From positions 1 through 64,000 of the forward strand of contig JAEYPR010000026.1 in assembly GCA_023410535.1 (NCBI GenBank): 64,000 nucleotides of DNA, written 5' to 3'. The position numbers and the translations under genes are program-made. Of this stretch, positions 8,310 to 16,435 are shown one piece after another. The stretch is from Bacillota bacterium. Its GTDB lineage: Bacteria > Bacillota > UBA4882 > UBA8346. Each line of letters opens with the position of its first letter. Positions within the stretch are counted from its first letter, which is position 1. A model generated the notes under the pieces. The model searched no databases and was not told the origin of the DNA. It saw only the letters and a program-made list of their open reading frames with translations.

Positions 8310-8993
8310 GTGTCCATCATTACACAGCCGATTAAAGCCTTCTTGTTTGACATGGATGGGATCATCACCGATACCGTCCGTTATCACTACCAATCGTGGC
8401 AGCAACTCTGGGATGAGGAAAAAATCCCTTTTACACCCGATGATAACCAAGATTTGTTGGGTTTATCCCGCCAGGATTCGATCCAACTGATTTTAGACCG
8501 CTACGGACGAAACGTCACGCCGGAACATTTTCAATATTTATTTGACCAAAAAAACGTCTATTTCCTTCAACGAATTCATGGAATGAGCCCGGCGGATCTG
8601 TTACCCGGCGTGAAACCGCTGCTTATTTATCTTAAACAAGCTCAGTTGAGGATCGCCGTCGCCTCATCCAGCCGCAACACCCGATTCGTACTGGAGCGAC
8701 TGGGGATTACCGCTATGTTTGACGCGGTCATTGATTCTAATATCGTTGCCAAAGCCAAACCCGCTCCGGATCTTTTCATCGAAGCCGCCAAGGTTTTACA
8801 GGTTCCGCCCCACGCAGCGGTGGTGATTGAAGACGCTGAGGCCGGGATTGCCGCTGCCCACAGCGCCGAAATGTTGGTCGTAGGTGTTGGGCCGGCCGAA
8901 CGCGTCGGCGCAGCTGATCTGGTTGTTCCTTCCCTGGAAGCACTCTCACCCGAACAGCTTATTACAACGCTTACTAGCATCCGGCACGGTTGA
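8310..8993 (+). CDS. pgmB: HAD-family phosphatase/phosphomutase, beta-phosphoglucomutase-like
   Basis: 227 residues. It has the HAD subfamily IA fold: FLFDMDGIITDT (about 11-22) with nucleophile Asp14 and acid/base Asp16, an alpha-helical cap, IAVASSSRNT (motif II Ser), Lys in IVAKAKPAPD (motif III), and VVIEDAEAGIAAA (motif IV acidic pair). The cap sequence and the SSSRN motif fit beta-phosphoglucomutase, which converts beta-glucose-1-phosphate to glucose-6-phosphate. A simple sugar phosphatase is possible. The start is unclear: GTG 8310 overlaps the only Shine-Dalgarno-like GAGGTG, which is ideally placed for an ATT codon at 8319. Confidence 0.75.
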   Translation: MSIITQPIKAFLFDMDGIITDTVRYHYQSWQQLWDEEKIPFTPDDNQDLLGLSRQDSIQLILDRYGRNVTPEHFQYLFDQKNVYFLQRIHGMSPADLLPGVKPLLIYLKQAQLRIAVASSSRNTRFVLERLGITAMFDAVIDSNIVAKAKPAPDLFIEAAKVLQVPPHAAVVIEDAEAGIAAAHSAEMLVVGVGPAERVGAADLVVPSLEALSPEQLITTLTSIRHG

Positions 8994-9005
8994 TGAGTGA
9001 ATTCG

Positions 9006-9045
9006 ATATGTCGCACTATTTAGGACAACCTTGACTGCGACATAT
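9006..9045 (+). terminator. Hairpin downstream of pgmB-like gene
   Basis: Perfect 10-bp arms ATATGTCGCA/TGCGACATAT with a 20-base loop, followed by TTTCC. A plausible terminator; the long loop and short T-run make it weak. Confidence 0.45.
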
Positions 9046-9052
9046 TTTCCTC

Positions 9053-9084
9053 AATTCAAGGTCAAATAAATTCAAGGTCACATA
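9053..9084. repeat. 16-bp direct duplication upstream of the GT9 gene
   Basis: Two adjacent copies of AATTCAAGGTCA followed by AATA or CATA, 16 bases apart. They lie about 50-80 bases upstream of the glycosyltransferase start. They could be a regulator site or simply a slippage product. Confidence 0.5.
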
Positions 9085-9132
9085 ATTTAGTTCAGCTTAT
9101 TATAGATATATCAATTAGGAATCGAGGCTCTC

Positions 9133-10122
9133 ATGGACAATATCAAACGAATCTTACTGATCCGGTTAAGCGGGATCGGCGATATCCTCTTTACCCTACC
9201 AGCCGTCAATCTGGTTCGGGAAAACTTCCCCAACAGCGAAATCACCTTTGTGACCAAAAAACGGTTTGCATCGTTACTGCAAGGGTTTACCGTCCTTGAT
9301 AAAGTGATCACGTTGGATAGTGATATCTATCACCAGCAAAATATCTTCCGGATCACCAAACAAACCTTTGATTTGATCAAAACCCTTCATAATCAACATT
9401 TTGATCTGGTGGTCGATTTCCACGGCCTCGAAAAAACTGCCCTTATCGCCTGGGTGACCGGTTCGAAACAACGTTGGGCACTGCTTCGCAAGCCGAACAG
9501 TCGTTTCTTTTATACCAACTATATGGAGATTCCCGACACTATTCACCGGGCGGAAGCGAATCGTAAATTACTGCTGAACAATCATTTGCAATCATTTCCC
9601 CCAAGCAATCGTTACGCGCTACCGCCTGGTCCGCAGGCTGAGGCGGAAACGATTTTCCGCCAATTGGGACTGAATCCCGCCCAACCGACTATCTTTATTC
9701 AGCCCTTCACCAACTTTCCACGCAAAAATTGGCCTTTAGAAAATTATATGCGTTATGCTGCTTATTGGAACAAACAAGGGCTTCAAATCCTATTCGGAGG
9801 AGGTCCCGGGGATCTGGGAAAACTCCAATCGGTCATCGCGGCAAACTTTCCGGTAACCGCCGGTAAAGCAAACCTTCTGACCACCGGCGGATTGATGAAC
9901 CTCTGCTCGTTGGTGGTGGGCGGCGACACCGGCATGCTCCACCTGGCGACCGCCTTGGGGAAAAAAGTCGTCATGCTAATGTTCCGGGGCCAACATCAAC
10001 AGTTTCATCCGTATCAACATCCCGAATGGCGGGTGATCCCCGCCAATGGCGACAAAATTGTCGATATCACGGTCGAAGCAGCAATTGCCATGACCGAGTC
10101 GGTCCTGGAGGGAACGCCATGA
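9133..10122 (+). CDS. Glycosyltransferase family 9 (heptosyltransferase-like)
   Basis: 329 residues from ATG 9133. The N-terminus ILLIRLSGIGDILFTLPAV is the GT9/ADP-heptose:LPS heptosyltransferase signature. The C-terminal Rossmann half has FIQPFTNFPRKNWPLENY (nucleotide-sugar site) and LVVGGDTGMLHLATALGKKVVMLM, the conserved D-[ST]G-x-x-H-x-A element. It is expected to add heptose (or a similar sugar) to lipid A-core or a related envelope glycolipid at the inner membrane. Its stop overlaps the ATG of the heptose adenylyltransferase gene (ATGA), so the two are translationally coupled. Confidence 0.88.
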   Translation: MDNIKRILLIRLSGIGDILFTLPAVNLVRENFPNSEITFVTKKRFASLLQGFTVLDKVITLDSDIYHQQNIFRITKQTFDLIKTLHNQHFDLVVDFHGLEKTALIAWVTGSKQRWALLRKPNSRFFYTNYMEIPDTIHRAEANRKLLLNNHLQSFPPSNRYALPPGPQAEAETIFRQLGLNPAQPTIFIQPFTNFPRKNWPLENYMRYAAYWNKQGLQILFGGGPGDLGKLQSVIAANFPVTAGKANLLTTGGLMNLCSLVVGGDTGMLHLATALGKKVVMLMFRGQHQQFHPYQHPEWRVIPANGDKIVDITVEAAIAMTESVLEGTP

Positions 10123-10601
10123 GTTCCGCCATCCTAACCATGACTGATCTCGCGGCTCATGCGGCGACGTGGCGGGCTAGCGGCCGGACAATCGTCTTGA
10201 CCAACGGTTGCTTTGACCTGCTCCACGCCGGACACCTTCAAACCTTTACCGCCGCCAAACAGCTCGGAGATATTTTGGTGGTTGGTCTAAACAGCGATCG
10301 TTCGGTAAGTTCCCTCAAAGGGCCAACCCGGCCGCTGATCAATCAAGACCAACGCGCCTTGTTGGTCGCAGCTTTGAAGCCAGTCGATTTTGTCACGATC
10401 TTCGATCAGCAGGACGCCTGCCTGCTCCTGGAGACCGTCCAACCGCACATCTACGTAAAAGGCGGCGACTACACGCTGGATAATTTGCCCGAAAAGGAGA
10501 CCATCGCTCGGCTCGACACCAACGTTGTTTTTATTCCGTTGGTCCCGGGAGTGTCAACTACCGAACTGGTGCGCAAAATTCAAACGGCTAATTGGTCCTG
10601 A
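10119..10601 (+). CDS. rfaE2: D-glycero-beta-D-manno-heptose 1-phosphate adenylyltransferase
   Basis: 160 residues, starting at the ATG that overlaps the GT9 stop. It is a nucleotidyltransferase of the cytidylyltransferase fold: TNGCFDLLHAGHL (about 28-40) carries the HxGH motif, GLNSDRSVSSLKG binds nucleotide, YVKGGDYTLDNLPE is typical of the HldE C-domain, and the end GVSTTELVRKI matches the ISTT-K motif. It makes ADP-heptose for the GT9 enzyme next door. The kinase half of HldE is absent here and should be elsewhere. After its stop, a second frame (about 10592-10681, TTG start) encodes a short coding-like peptide VLTQSPLWKSFLQLETVEEL, perhaps a remnant. Confidence 0.88.
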   Translation: MSSAILTMTDLAAHAATWRASGRTIVLTNGCFDLLHAGHLQTFTAAKQLGDILVVGLNSDRSVSSLKGPTRPLINQDQRALLVAALKPVDFVTIFDQQDACLLLETVQPHIYVKGGDYTLDNLPEKETIARLDTNVVFIPLVPGVSTTELVRKIQTANWS

Positions 10602-10678
10602 CCCAATCGCCATTGTGGAAGTCCTTCCTCCAACTCGAAACGGTGGAGGAATTGATCGGGCTGATCCAATCCCGGTTA

Positions 10679-10706
10679 TAAAAAAACACCTCCGTTGAAG
10701 GGGGTG
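10679..10706 (-). terminator. Terminator of the KpsC-like gene
   Basis: Minus-strand stem CACCCCC/GGAGGTG with a 6-base loop and seven T residues, 10 bases past the stop of the capsule glycosyltransferase gene. Confidence 0.75.
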
Positions 10707-10715
10707 CGAAACGTT

Positions 10716-11933
10716 TCATTGCAATTGACGTAGGATTCGTTCCACAACCGGCCGCGGATCAGCTTCCGCCAGGTTGCGCCGGTCGATACTAACCAGGTAC
10801 TCATATCGTAAATAATAGAGGAACTTCTCAATTAGCTCCCGGTCCACCGGACCTTTGAGTGCCGCCGCCAAGACCTTGACCAGTTCCGTCTCCGGCCCCA
10901 GATGCCAAACCAGACCGGCGACATTATAAAAAGCTTCCCCCAGGGTGATCACCGGTTTGAAGTTAAACAACCCCTCAATCCCCACGGTTGAATTAATGGT
11001 AACCACCGCTTGGCATTTGGTTAACAGCTCCGGGGTACTGACGGTTTGGACAAAAGTCACCCCGGAATGGGCCGCCTTGACCCGGTCATAATGGATCCGG
11101 CCAAAATCGGAAGGATGCTCCTTTACCACCAGTCCCAAATTCGTCTCGTGGGTTTGATTGTAACTCTCAAGTTGCGCCGCGCAATAATCAATCAATGACG
11201 GCATATCCTTAAAACGGGGTGAATACAGCAACACTTGGCTATCGTCAAAGACTTGCAGTGGCAAAAAAACGAACTGCTCCGGCAACTGCAGCTGTTGCTC
11301 CTGCTCTTCCAGGTTTTTTTGAAGTTTATCCGGTCCTTTTTTCAACGGACGCTGAACCAGCTGATTGTTGAACAAAACCGCCAACCGCTCCGGATCGACC
11401 GCCACTTTATCATAAAAATCCCGTTCCAAGCCGCATAATGAGTTCCGGGCATTGGTCCCTGCCGGATCCATCACTATAGTTCGCGGTAAATAGCCGTTTT
11501 CGCAGAATAACAGCGGGATCCCGGCGTTCCGGGCCGCCGCAGCAGCAGCCGCCAAAGGCAGCGCCAACCCACTCCAAAAGACTACCAAATCGAGGCGGGA
11601 GGTTGCAAAATCCGCCACGAACAGATGATAAAACAGCCGCGCCCGGCGCAACAACCAACTGCGCACCAACCCTTGGAACGGCTGAAGCCACTGGAAATCC
11701 GCCAATATTTTGCGAAGAGTAAACCCGATAATATCCTCCGCTGTCTTTGGCAAAGGATATTCTTGTGGGGAGAGCCAAATCTTGATTGCTTGGCTAAACG
11801 GCAGATCAAAGCTGGATTTGACCTTATTTAAACTAACCGCGATTTCGTTGGGAAAATACTCTTGCAAAAATGAAAACAGTTTACCTTGATGGCTATTATA
11901 AAAAATAAATCGCACCCGTTTACCCGTACTCAT
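10716..11933 (-). CDS. Capsule polysaccharide Kdo glycosyltransferase-like protein (KpsC/KpsS family)
   Basis: 405 residues from ATG 11933 (SD GGAGG). The N-terminal half has a Rossmann-like region with LVVFWSGLALPLAAAAAAARNAGIPLLFCENGYLPRT, similar to the 'glycan bound to ENGFLPGT' motif of KpsS/KpsC beta-Kdo transferases. The C-terminal half has LGLVVKEHPSDFGR, CQAVVTINSTVGIEGL and PVITLGEAFYNVAGL, which match that family closely. Its start overlaps the end of waaA (ATGA), so the two are coupled. It likely adds Kdo to a lipid-linked acceptor, consistent with an outer-membrane or capsule role. Confidence 0.75.
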   Translation of the reverse strand: MSTGKRVRFIFYNSHQGKLFSFLQEYFPNEIAVSLNKVKSSFDLPFSQAIKIWLSPQEYPLPKTAEDIIGFTLRKILADFQWLQPFQGLVRSWLLRRARLFYHLFVADFATSRLDLVVFWSGLALPLAAAAAAARNAGIPLLFCENGYLPRTIVMDPAGTNARNSLCGLERDFYDKVAVDPERLAVLFNNQLVQRPLKKGPDKLQKNLEEQEQQLQLPEQFVFLPLQVFDDSQVLLYSPRFKDMPSLIDYCAAQLESYNQTHETNLGLVVKEHPSDFGRIHYDRVKAAHSGVTFVQTVSTPELLTKCQAVVTINSTVGIEGLFNFKPVITLGEAFYNVAGLVWHLGPETELVKVLAAALKGPVDRELIEKFLYYLRYEYLVSIDRRNLAEADPRPVVERILRQLQ

Positions 11934-13210
11934 GACCGGCCTCCTAAAGCAATCCCCATCGCTTTCAAATGTTCGATAGTCTTGGCTGTCGCACCCCGGT
12001 TCGCCGCAATCAAACGTTGCGCGGCCTCCCCCACTTGCTTACGGCGTTCCGGATCAGCCAGGAACTCCAAGCAACGTGCGGTTAACTCGGGGACATCCCG
12101 CACCGTAAAACCAACACCGTTTTCAACCAGCAGATCCCGAGCAGCGATAAAATTTTGCATCTGGTCCCCGAAAAGCACCGGGCAGCCCAACGCCGCCGGC
12201 TCGATAATATTATGACCACCGATATCGGCTAGCGACCCCCCGACAAATGCGAGATAGGCCAGTCCGTAAAAGGAGGTCAATTCGCCCATCGTGTCCAACA
12301 GGATCACCCGTGCCGTAGCGGCACCCAGTTGCGAACGGCGTTGATACGCCACTCCCGCCTGCTCCAACAGGCTGCTGACTTCGGCTATCCGCTCCAAGTT
12401 ACGCGGAGCAATCAACAGGACAACTTCAGAGTAAACCGCCGCAATCGCTTGAAAACTTTCCATTACGATCGCTTCTTCGCCGGCATGGGTGCTCCCTGCA
12501 ACCAGCAATTTGGTTTGGGTGGGCAGCCCAAGTAGATCGGCCAAGCGCTTCTGTTCATCCTCGGCTAAAGTTTTAAACTCTTGATCAAACTTGGCATTGC
12601 CAACCACGCTGACTCGATCGGGAGCCGCGCCAAAGCCAATGATTGCCTCGGCGTCGGCGGGCGTTTGCATACAAAACAACTGCAGGTTTGCGAGGACTGT
12701 TGGAAGGAAAAAGCCGATCGTCCGGTAACGCGCCGCAGTCCGCTCATTAACTTTACCATTAACCAGCGCCTGCCCGACGCGGCGTTTGGCTAACGCCCCG
12801 ATCAGACTAGGCCGGAACTCCGATTCAATGATCAATTGGCCGGCCGGCGGATAATTTGCCAGGAGACGCCGGACCATCATCCCTAAATCCAACGGTAAAT
12901 AAACCACTGCCGCCCGGTCGCCAAAGGTGCGTTCCGCCATTTGGAATCCTGAGTAAGTGCCGGCGATGATCAAATATTTTTGTGGGGGATACTCCGCGCT
13001 CAACTTCTTCAAAAAAGTCTGGGCGATGAGCACTTCCCCGGCCGAAGGAGTATAAACCCAAAGATAGGCCGTACCCGGTTCGGATTTGGCCAGCCAATCG
13101 CCCAGCCACAAATTGGCCGAACGGCCTTTGAGCCGGTTATTCAACCAGAGCAACGGCAAATAAAACGGGCTAATCAGTAATAAGAGCAGTTTATAAACGA
13201 TCAGACGCAC
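11930..13210 (-). CDS. waaA: 3-deoxy-D-manno-octulosonic acid (Kdo) transferase
   Basis: 426 residues from GTG 13210. The N-terminal membrane anchor (about 5-25) is followed by WVYTPSAGEVLIAQTFLKKL, equivalent to the WIHAASVGE motif with the catalytic Glu. Then come IIESEFRPSLIGA (the family's E-x-E/W-P element), VVGNAKFDQ, AGSTHAGEEAIV (AGSTHxGEE), LIAPRNLERI, and FVGGSLADIGGHNIIEPAALG, the C-terminal donor-site signature. It transfers Kdo from CMP-Kdo to lipid A precursor, a strong indicator of LPS. It lies six bases after ispF. Confidence 0.92.
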   Translation of the reverse strand: MRLIVYKLLLLLISPFYLPLLWLNNRLKGRSANLWLGDWLAKSEPGTAYLWVYTPSAGEVLIAQTFLKKLSAEYPPQKYLIIAGTYSGFQMAERTFGDRAAVVYLPLDLGMMVRRLLANYPPAGQLIIESEFRPSLIGALAKRRVGQALVNGKVNERTAARYRTIGFFLPTVLANLQLFCMQTPADAEAIIGFGAAPDRVSVVGNAKFDQEFKTLAEDEQKRLADLLGLPTQTKLLVAGSTHAGEEAIVMESFQAIAAVYSEVVLLIAPRNLERIAEVSSLLEQAGVAYQRRSQLGAATARVILLDTMGELTSFYGLAYLAFVGGSLADIGGHNIIEPAALGCPVLFGDQMQNFIAARDLLVENGVGFTVRDVPELTARCLEFLADPERRKQVGEAAQRLIAANRGATAKTIEHLKAMGIALGGRS

Positions 13211-13216
13211 TTTGGA

Positions 13217-13693
13217 TTACAGCCTCTTTTCTACCAAAGCTACTGCCAAAGCGGCGATTCCTTCGCCGCGTCCGGTGAATCCCAGCTTTTCGGTTGTGGT
13301 CGCTTTTACATTCACCTCAGCCGCAGTCACCCCGCAAACTTCTGCCAGTCGTTCCCGCATCTGCGGAATAAACCCTGCTAGCTTCGGGCGTTGCGCGATG
13401 ATGGTGGCATCAATATTGACCAACCCATATCCGGCTGCCCGGACCAATTCCAATACATGCACTAATAACTTGCCGCTGTCAACCCCGGCATACAACGGGT
13501 CATTGTCGGGGAAATGCATCCCAATATCCCCGGCGCCAATCGCGCCGAGCAACGCATCCATGATCGCATGGATCAGCACATCGGCGTCGGAATGTCCCAA
13601 CAACCCCAATTCATAGGGGATATCAACACCGCCTAAAATCAGCCGCCGGCCCGCCACCAATTGATGAACGTCAAAGCCCTGACCGATTCGCAT
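13217..13693 (-). CDS. ispF: 2-C-methyl-D-erythritol 2,4-cyclodiphosphate synthase
   Basis: 158 residues, the family's usual length. MRIGQGFDVHQL supplies the Zn ligands Asp8 and His10; LLGHSDADVLIHAIMDALLGA provides the third His and the YgbB signature; TTTEKLGFTGRGEGIAALAV is the conserved C-terminal helix. It catalyses the fifth step of the MEP isoprenoid pathway. The start overlaps the 3' end of ispD by 23 bases, the usual ispD-ispF coupling. Confidence 0.96.
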   Translation of the reverse strand: MRIGQGFDVHQLVAGRRLILGGVDIPYELGLLGHSDADVLIHAIMDALLGAIGAGDIGMHFPDNDPLYAGVDSGKLLVHVLELVRAAGYGLVNIDATIIAQRPKLAGFIPQMRERLAEVCGVTAAEVNVKATTTEKLGFTGRGEGIAALAVALVEKRL

Positions 13694-14414
13694 CAGCCCG
13701 CCTCCTTATTATCTCCTCTGCCAAAATCATATCTTCAGGAGTCGTAATTTTAAAATTTTCATAGGAACCGGGGATCAACTTCACTTTTTCCCCACAAGCC
13801 TCGACCATTCCGCAGTCGTCTGAGAAAAGTCTCCCCGTAGGCAGCAACTGTTCATAACATTTAAGAATCAATTCATAATCAAAAACTTGCGGGGTTTGAA
13901 TCGCCCATAAGGTCGAGCGTTCGGGAGTCGCCACAACAAATCCGGACGGATCAGCTTGTTTGATCGTGTCTTTAACCGGAACAGCCACGCCAACCGCCCC
14001 ATGTACCCAACCGGTGGCAATGGCTTCAATCAAAAGTTCTTGGGTCAACAACGCCCGAGCGGCATCGTGGATCACCACCAAACGCGCTCCGGCGCCCGGC
14101 CAACCCGGGCAGTCTTTTAAATAACGTAAACCGTGATAAACCGAGTCTTGTCTTTCCTTGCCGCCAGCGGTCAAATAGATCCGTTCCTCATGCGGCCATT
14201 GATCCTTAAGATATTCAGTAAAGTACTCCCGTTCCAACGGATTGATGGCTAAAACAATCGGCCCCAACTCCGGTAGTGTGGTCAACACCCGAAGCGTATG
14301 GGAGATGACTGGTTCTCCCAATAACGATAAGCGAATCTTATTCAAATCGGAACCCATCCGCCGGCCCATTCCGGCAGCGGGCACCACTGCGGCCACGACA
14401 GGTAAATGTTTCAT
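13671..14414 (-). CDS. ispD: 2-C-methyl-D-erythritol 4-phosphate cytidylyltransferase
   Basis: 247 residues from ATG 14414, seven bases after GAGGGTGA. The longer open frame to 14465 lacks a ribosome site. It has VAAVVPAAGMGRRMGSDLNKI (CTP-binding loop; N-K-I in place of the common N-K-Q/A), VVIHDAARALLT (IHDAARP motif), VPVKDTIKQ, and LIPGSYENFKITTPEDMILAE at the C-terminus. It catalyses the third MEP-pathway step and is co-transcribed with ispF. Confidence 0.95.
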   Translation of the reverse strand: MKHLPVVAAVVPAAGMGRRMGSDLNKIRLSLLGEPVISHTLRVLTTLPELGPIVLAINPLEREYFTEYLKDQWPHEERIYLTAGGKERQDSVYHGLRYLKDCPGWPGAGARLVVIHDAARALLTQELLIEAIATGWVHGAVGVAVPVKDTIKQADPSGFVVATPERSTLWAIQTPQVFDYELILKCYEQLLPTGRLFSDDCGMVEACGEKVKLIPGSYENFKITTPEDMILAEEIIRRRADANRSGL

Positions 14415-14518
14415 ATTTGAATCACCCTCAATTGATTTCCAGTTCAAAACGAAATATCCTGCCAATTCATTGAAAATTGTTCATCGCGATGATTGTCGAT
14501 TATTTCATAAGATTTCAT

Positions 14519-14546
14519 AAAAAAAAGTGCCCCGCTCGGGAGCACT
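14519..14546 (-). terminator. Terminator of the PIN/TRAM gene
   Basis: Minus-strand stem AGTGCTCCCG...CGGGGCACT followed by eight T residues. It overlaps the stop codon of the PIN/TRAM gene and separates it from ispD. Confidence 0.85.
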
Positions 14547-15588
14547 ACGAAGTAACGCGTGACACCATATACTCTTTGGGCTTGGCGAAGATCATCCGCC
14601 CCGCCGAGGTCTGCAAAATGCTGGTGACAAGGATTTCAATATCTAACCCGATATAACTTTTACCCCCTTCAACCACAATCATTGTGCCGTCCTCGAGATA
14701 TCCGATACCCTGTCCATGCTCTTTGCCATCCCGCAGGACATGCACCACCATCTCTTCCCCGGGGATAACCACTGGTTTAATGGCATTTGAAAGATCATTG
14801 ATATTTAAGACATGCACTCCATACAGCTCAGCCACTTTGTTAAGATTGTAATCGTTAGTGACCACCTTCGCCTCCAGCTCTTTGGACAACCGTAACAATT
14901 TGGTGTCAACCTCGGCTAAATCTTCATAATCCCGGTCAAAGATCCGCACGGCCACTAAATTTTCTTTTTGGATTTTATTTAAAATATCAAGACCGCGTCG
15001 TCCACGGTTGCGACGCAATGGATCCGCCGAATCGGCAATCTTCTGTAGCTCTGAAAGAACGAAAGTCGGAATGATCAATACCCCTTCCAAAAAACCAGTT
15101 TTACAAAGATCGGCAATCCGTCCGTCTATGATTGCGCTGGTATCTAACACTTTAAACTGATTTTTGGTGCCATTCGATTTGGGGGCAGCCGGAGCCGCCG
15201 AATTGAATAATAATGCCATCAGATCTTTGGACTTTAACGCCGTGATGGTCATAATAATTCCTACGGTGATACAAACCAGCCAGAACATTAACAATAAGCG
15301 TCCGTTCAACGGAAACAAATCAATGACCGGTCTCAAGACTGTGGTTAGGAGCGCCGTAACCCCCAATCCGCAAAGCAAACCGATACTTTTAATAACGATA
15401 TCAAACCCGCTCTTTTTCCGAAATAAAAATTCCATCATCGAGTTCCAGCGAAGTCCTGCCAAATAACCGACAACCATCCCAATGACGGAGATTCCAACCT
15501 GTTGTAACCAGAGCGCGCCAGGATTGCTTACACCGGCGACCAGCCATCCGGAAAGACCGCCACCAATAATCCAGGCCAAACGCACCAT
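14545..15588 (-). CDS. PIN/TRAM domain membrane protein (YacL-like)
   Basis: 347 residues from ATG 15588. Four N-terminal transmembrane helices (about 1-115) are followed by a PIN nuclease domain. KVLDTSAIIDGRIADL gives the first catalytic Asp; downstream are the conserved Glu in VLSELQKIAD, NRGRRGLDILNKI, and VVTNDYNLNKVAE. A C-terminal TRAM domain follows (GEEMVVHVLRDGKEHGQGIGYLEDGTMIVVEGG). The family is widespread beside ispD/ispF, carD and disA in Bacillota and probably acts as a membrane-anchored RNase; the substrate is uncertain. Confidence 0.9.
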   Translation of the reverse strand: MVRLAWIIGGGLSGWLVAGVSNPGALWLQQVGISVIGMVVGYLAGLRWNSMMEFLFRKKSGFDIVIKSIGLLCGLGVTALLTTVLRPVIDLFPLNGRLLLMFWLVCITVGIIMTITALKSKDLMALLFNSAAPAAPKSNGTKNQFKVLDTSAIIDGRIADLCKTGFLEGVLIIPTFVLSELQKIADSADPLRRNRGRRGLDILNKIQKENLVAVRIFDRDYEDLAEVDTKLLRLSKELEAKVVTNDYNLNKVAELYGVHVLNINDLSNAIKPVVIPGEEMVVHVLRDGKEHGQGIGYLEDGTMIVVEGGKSYIGLDIEILVTSILQTSAGRMIFAKPKEYMVSRVTS

Positions 15589-15674
15589 CAAATTTCACCA
15601 CCTTTTCTTTGCTCAATCGCACATCCTTAACTAGTCTTAGTATTGACCAGGATTTGGATATTTATCCGCTAAAA

Positions 15675-15703
15675 TAAAAAACACAAGCAACAATGCTTGC
15701 GTT
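15675..15703 (-). terminator. Terminator of carD
   Basis: Minus-strand stem with arms CGCAAGCA/TGCTTGTG, 4-base loop and TTTTTTATTTT tail, 29 bases past the carD stop. Confidence 0.8.
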
Positions 15704-15731
15704 TGTTTAGAGATATATTTTGAATTAAAAA

Positions 15732-16208
15732 TTATGCCAAGAAATTATCAATTATTTCAGTCATCATATTTTCGGTGACATTTTTTGCGAGCACCAACTC
15801 GCTCAACAAAATACGCCGAGCATTCTCCAACATTTTCTTTTCCCCGGTCGATAACCCTTTTTCCCGGTCACGAAGCACCAGATTCCGGACAACTTCCGCC
15901 ACTTCAAAGATACTGCCGCTTTTGATCTTCTCAAGGTTAGCCCGGTAACGATGATTCCAGTTGATCGGCATCGTAGTGGTTTTATCCTGCAAAACTTCAA
16001 ATACTTTCGCGACTTCCGTTTCGTCAATAATTTGACGTAAGCCAACTTCATTGACCTTATGGAGTGGAACCATTGCCTTCATCTCGCCCATTGGCAACTT
16101 AATAATATAATATTGATAGCGCTCCCCAGAGATTTCGCGTTCTTCGATATCTTCGATAATTCCCGCTCCATGCATTGGGTAGACCACTTTATCGCCGATA
16201 TTAAACAT
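15732..16208 (-). CDS. carD: CarD family transcriptional regulator
   Basis: 158 residues with a strong GGGGGAGG before ATG 16208. The N-terminal RNA-polymerase-interacting Tudor-like domain is FNIGDKVVYPMHGAGIIEDIEERE..YYIIKLP. The C-terminal helical DNA-binding part has NWNHRYRANLEKIKSGS and VAEVVRNLVLRD..KGLSTGEKKMLENARRIL. CarD/CdnL proteins bind RNA polymerase beta and stabilise open promoter complexes, including at rRNA promoters. It has its own terminator. The adjacent 16209-16385 region is AT-rich and carries its promoter. Confidence 0.94.
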   Translation of the reverse strand: MFNIGDKVVYPMHGAGIIEDIEEREISGERYQYYIIKLPMGEMKAMVPLHKVNEVGLRQIIDETEVAKVFEVLQDKTTTMPINWNHRYRANLEKIKSGSIFEVAEVVRNLVLRDREKGLSTGEKKMLENARRILLSELVLAKNVTENMMTEIIDNFLA

Positions 16209-16385
16209 TCTCGACCTCCCCCATTTTCCTTATCTATCATACAACATTTCCTTTTTATAGTCAAGTTAATTATTTTATCAGTTTTTATTTTTATTGTCAA
16301 TGCCTTTTTTAGATTTTTCAGTTTTTAGCTTTATTAATATCCATTTCCATCCATTTATCCTCTCAACCCATTCCACAAAAACCAA

Positions 16386-16413
16386 TAAAAAAACACCCTT
16401 TGACTGGGGTGCT
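16386..16413 (-). terminator. Terminator of disA
   Basis: Minus-strand stem CACCCC/GGGTG followed by TTTTTTTATT, about 23 bases after the disA stop. Confidence 0.8.
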
Positions 16414-16435
16414 TAATTATTTTCGATTATTCCGT

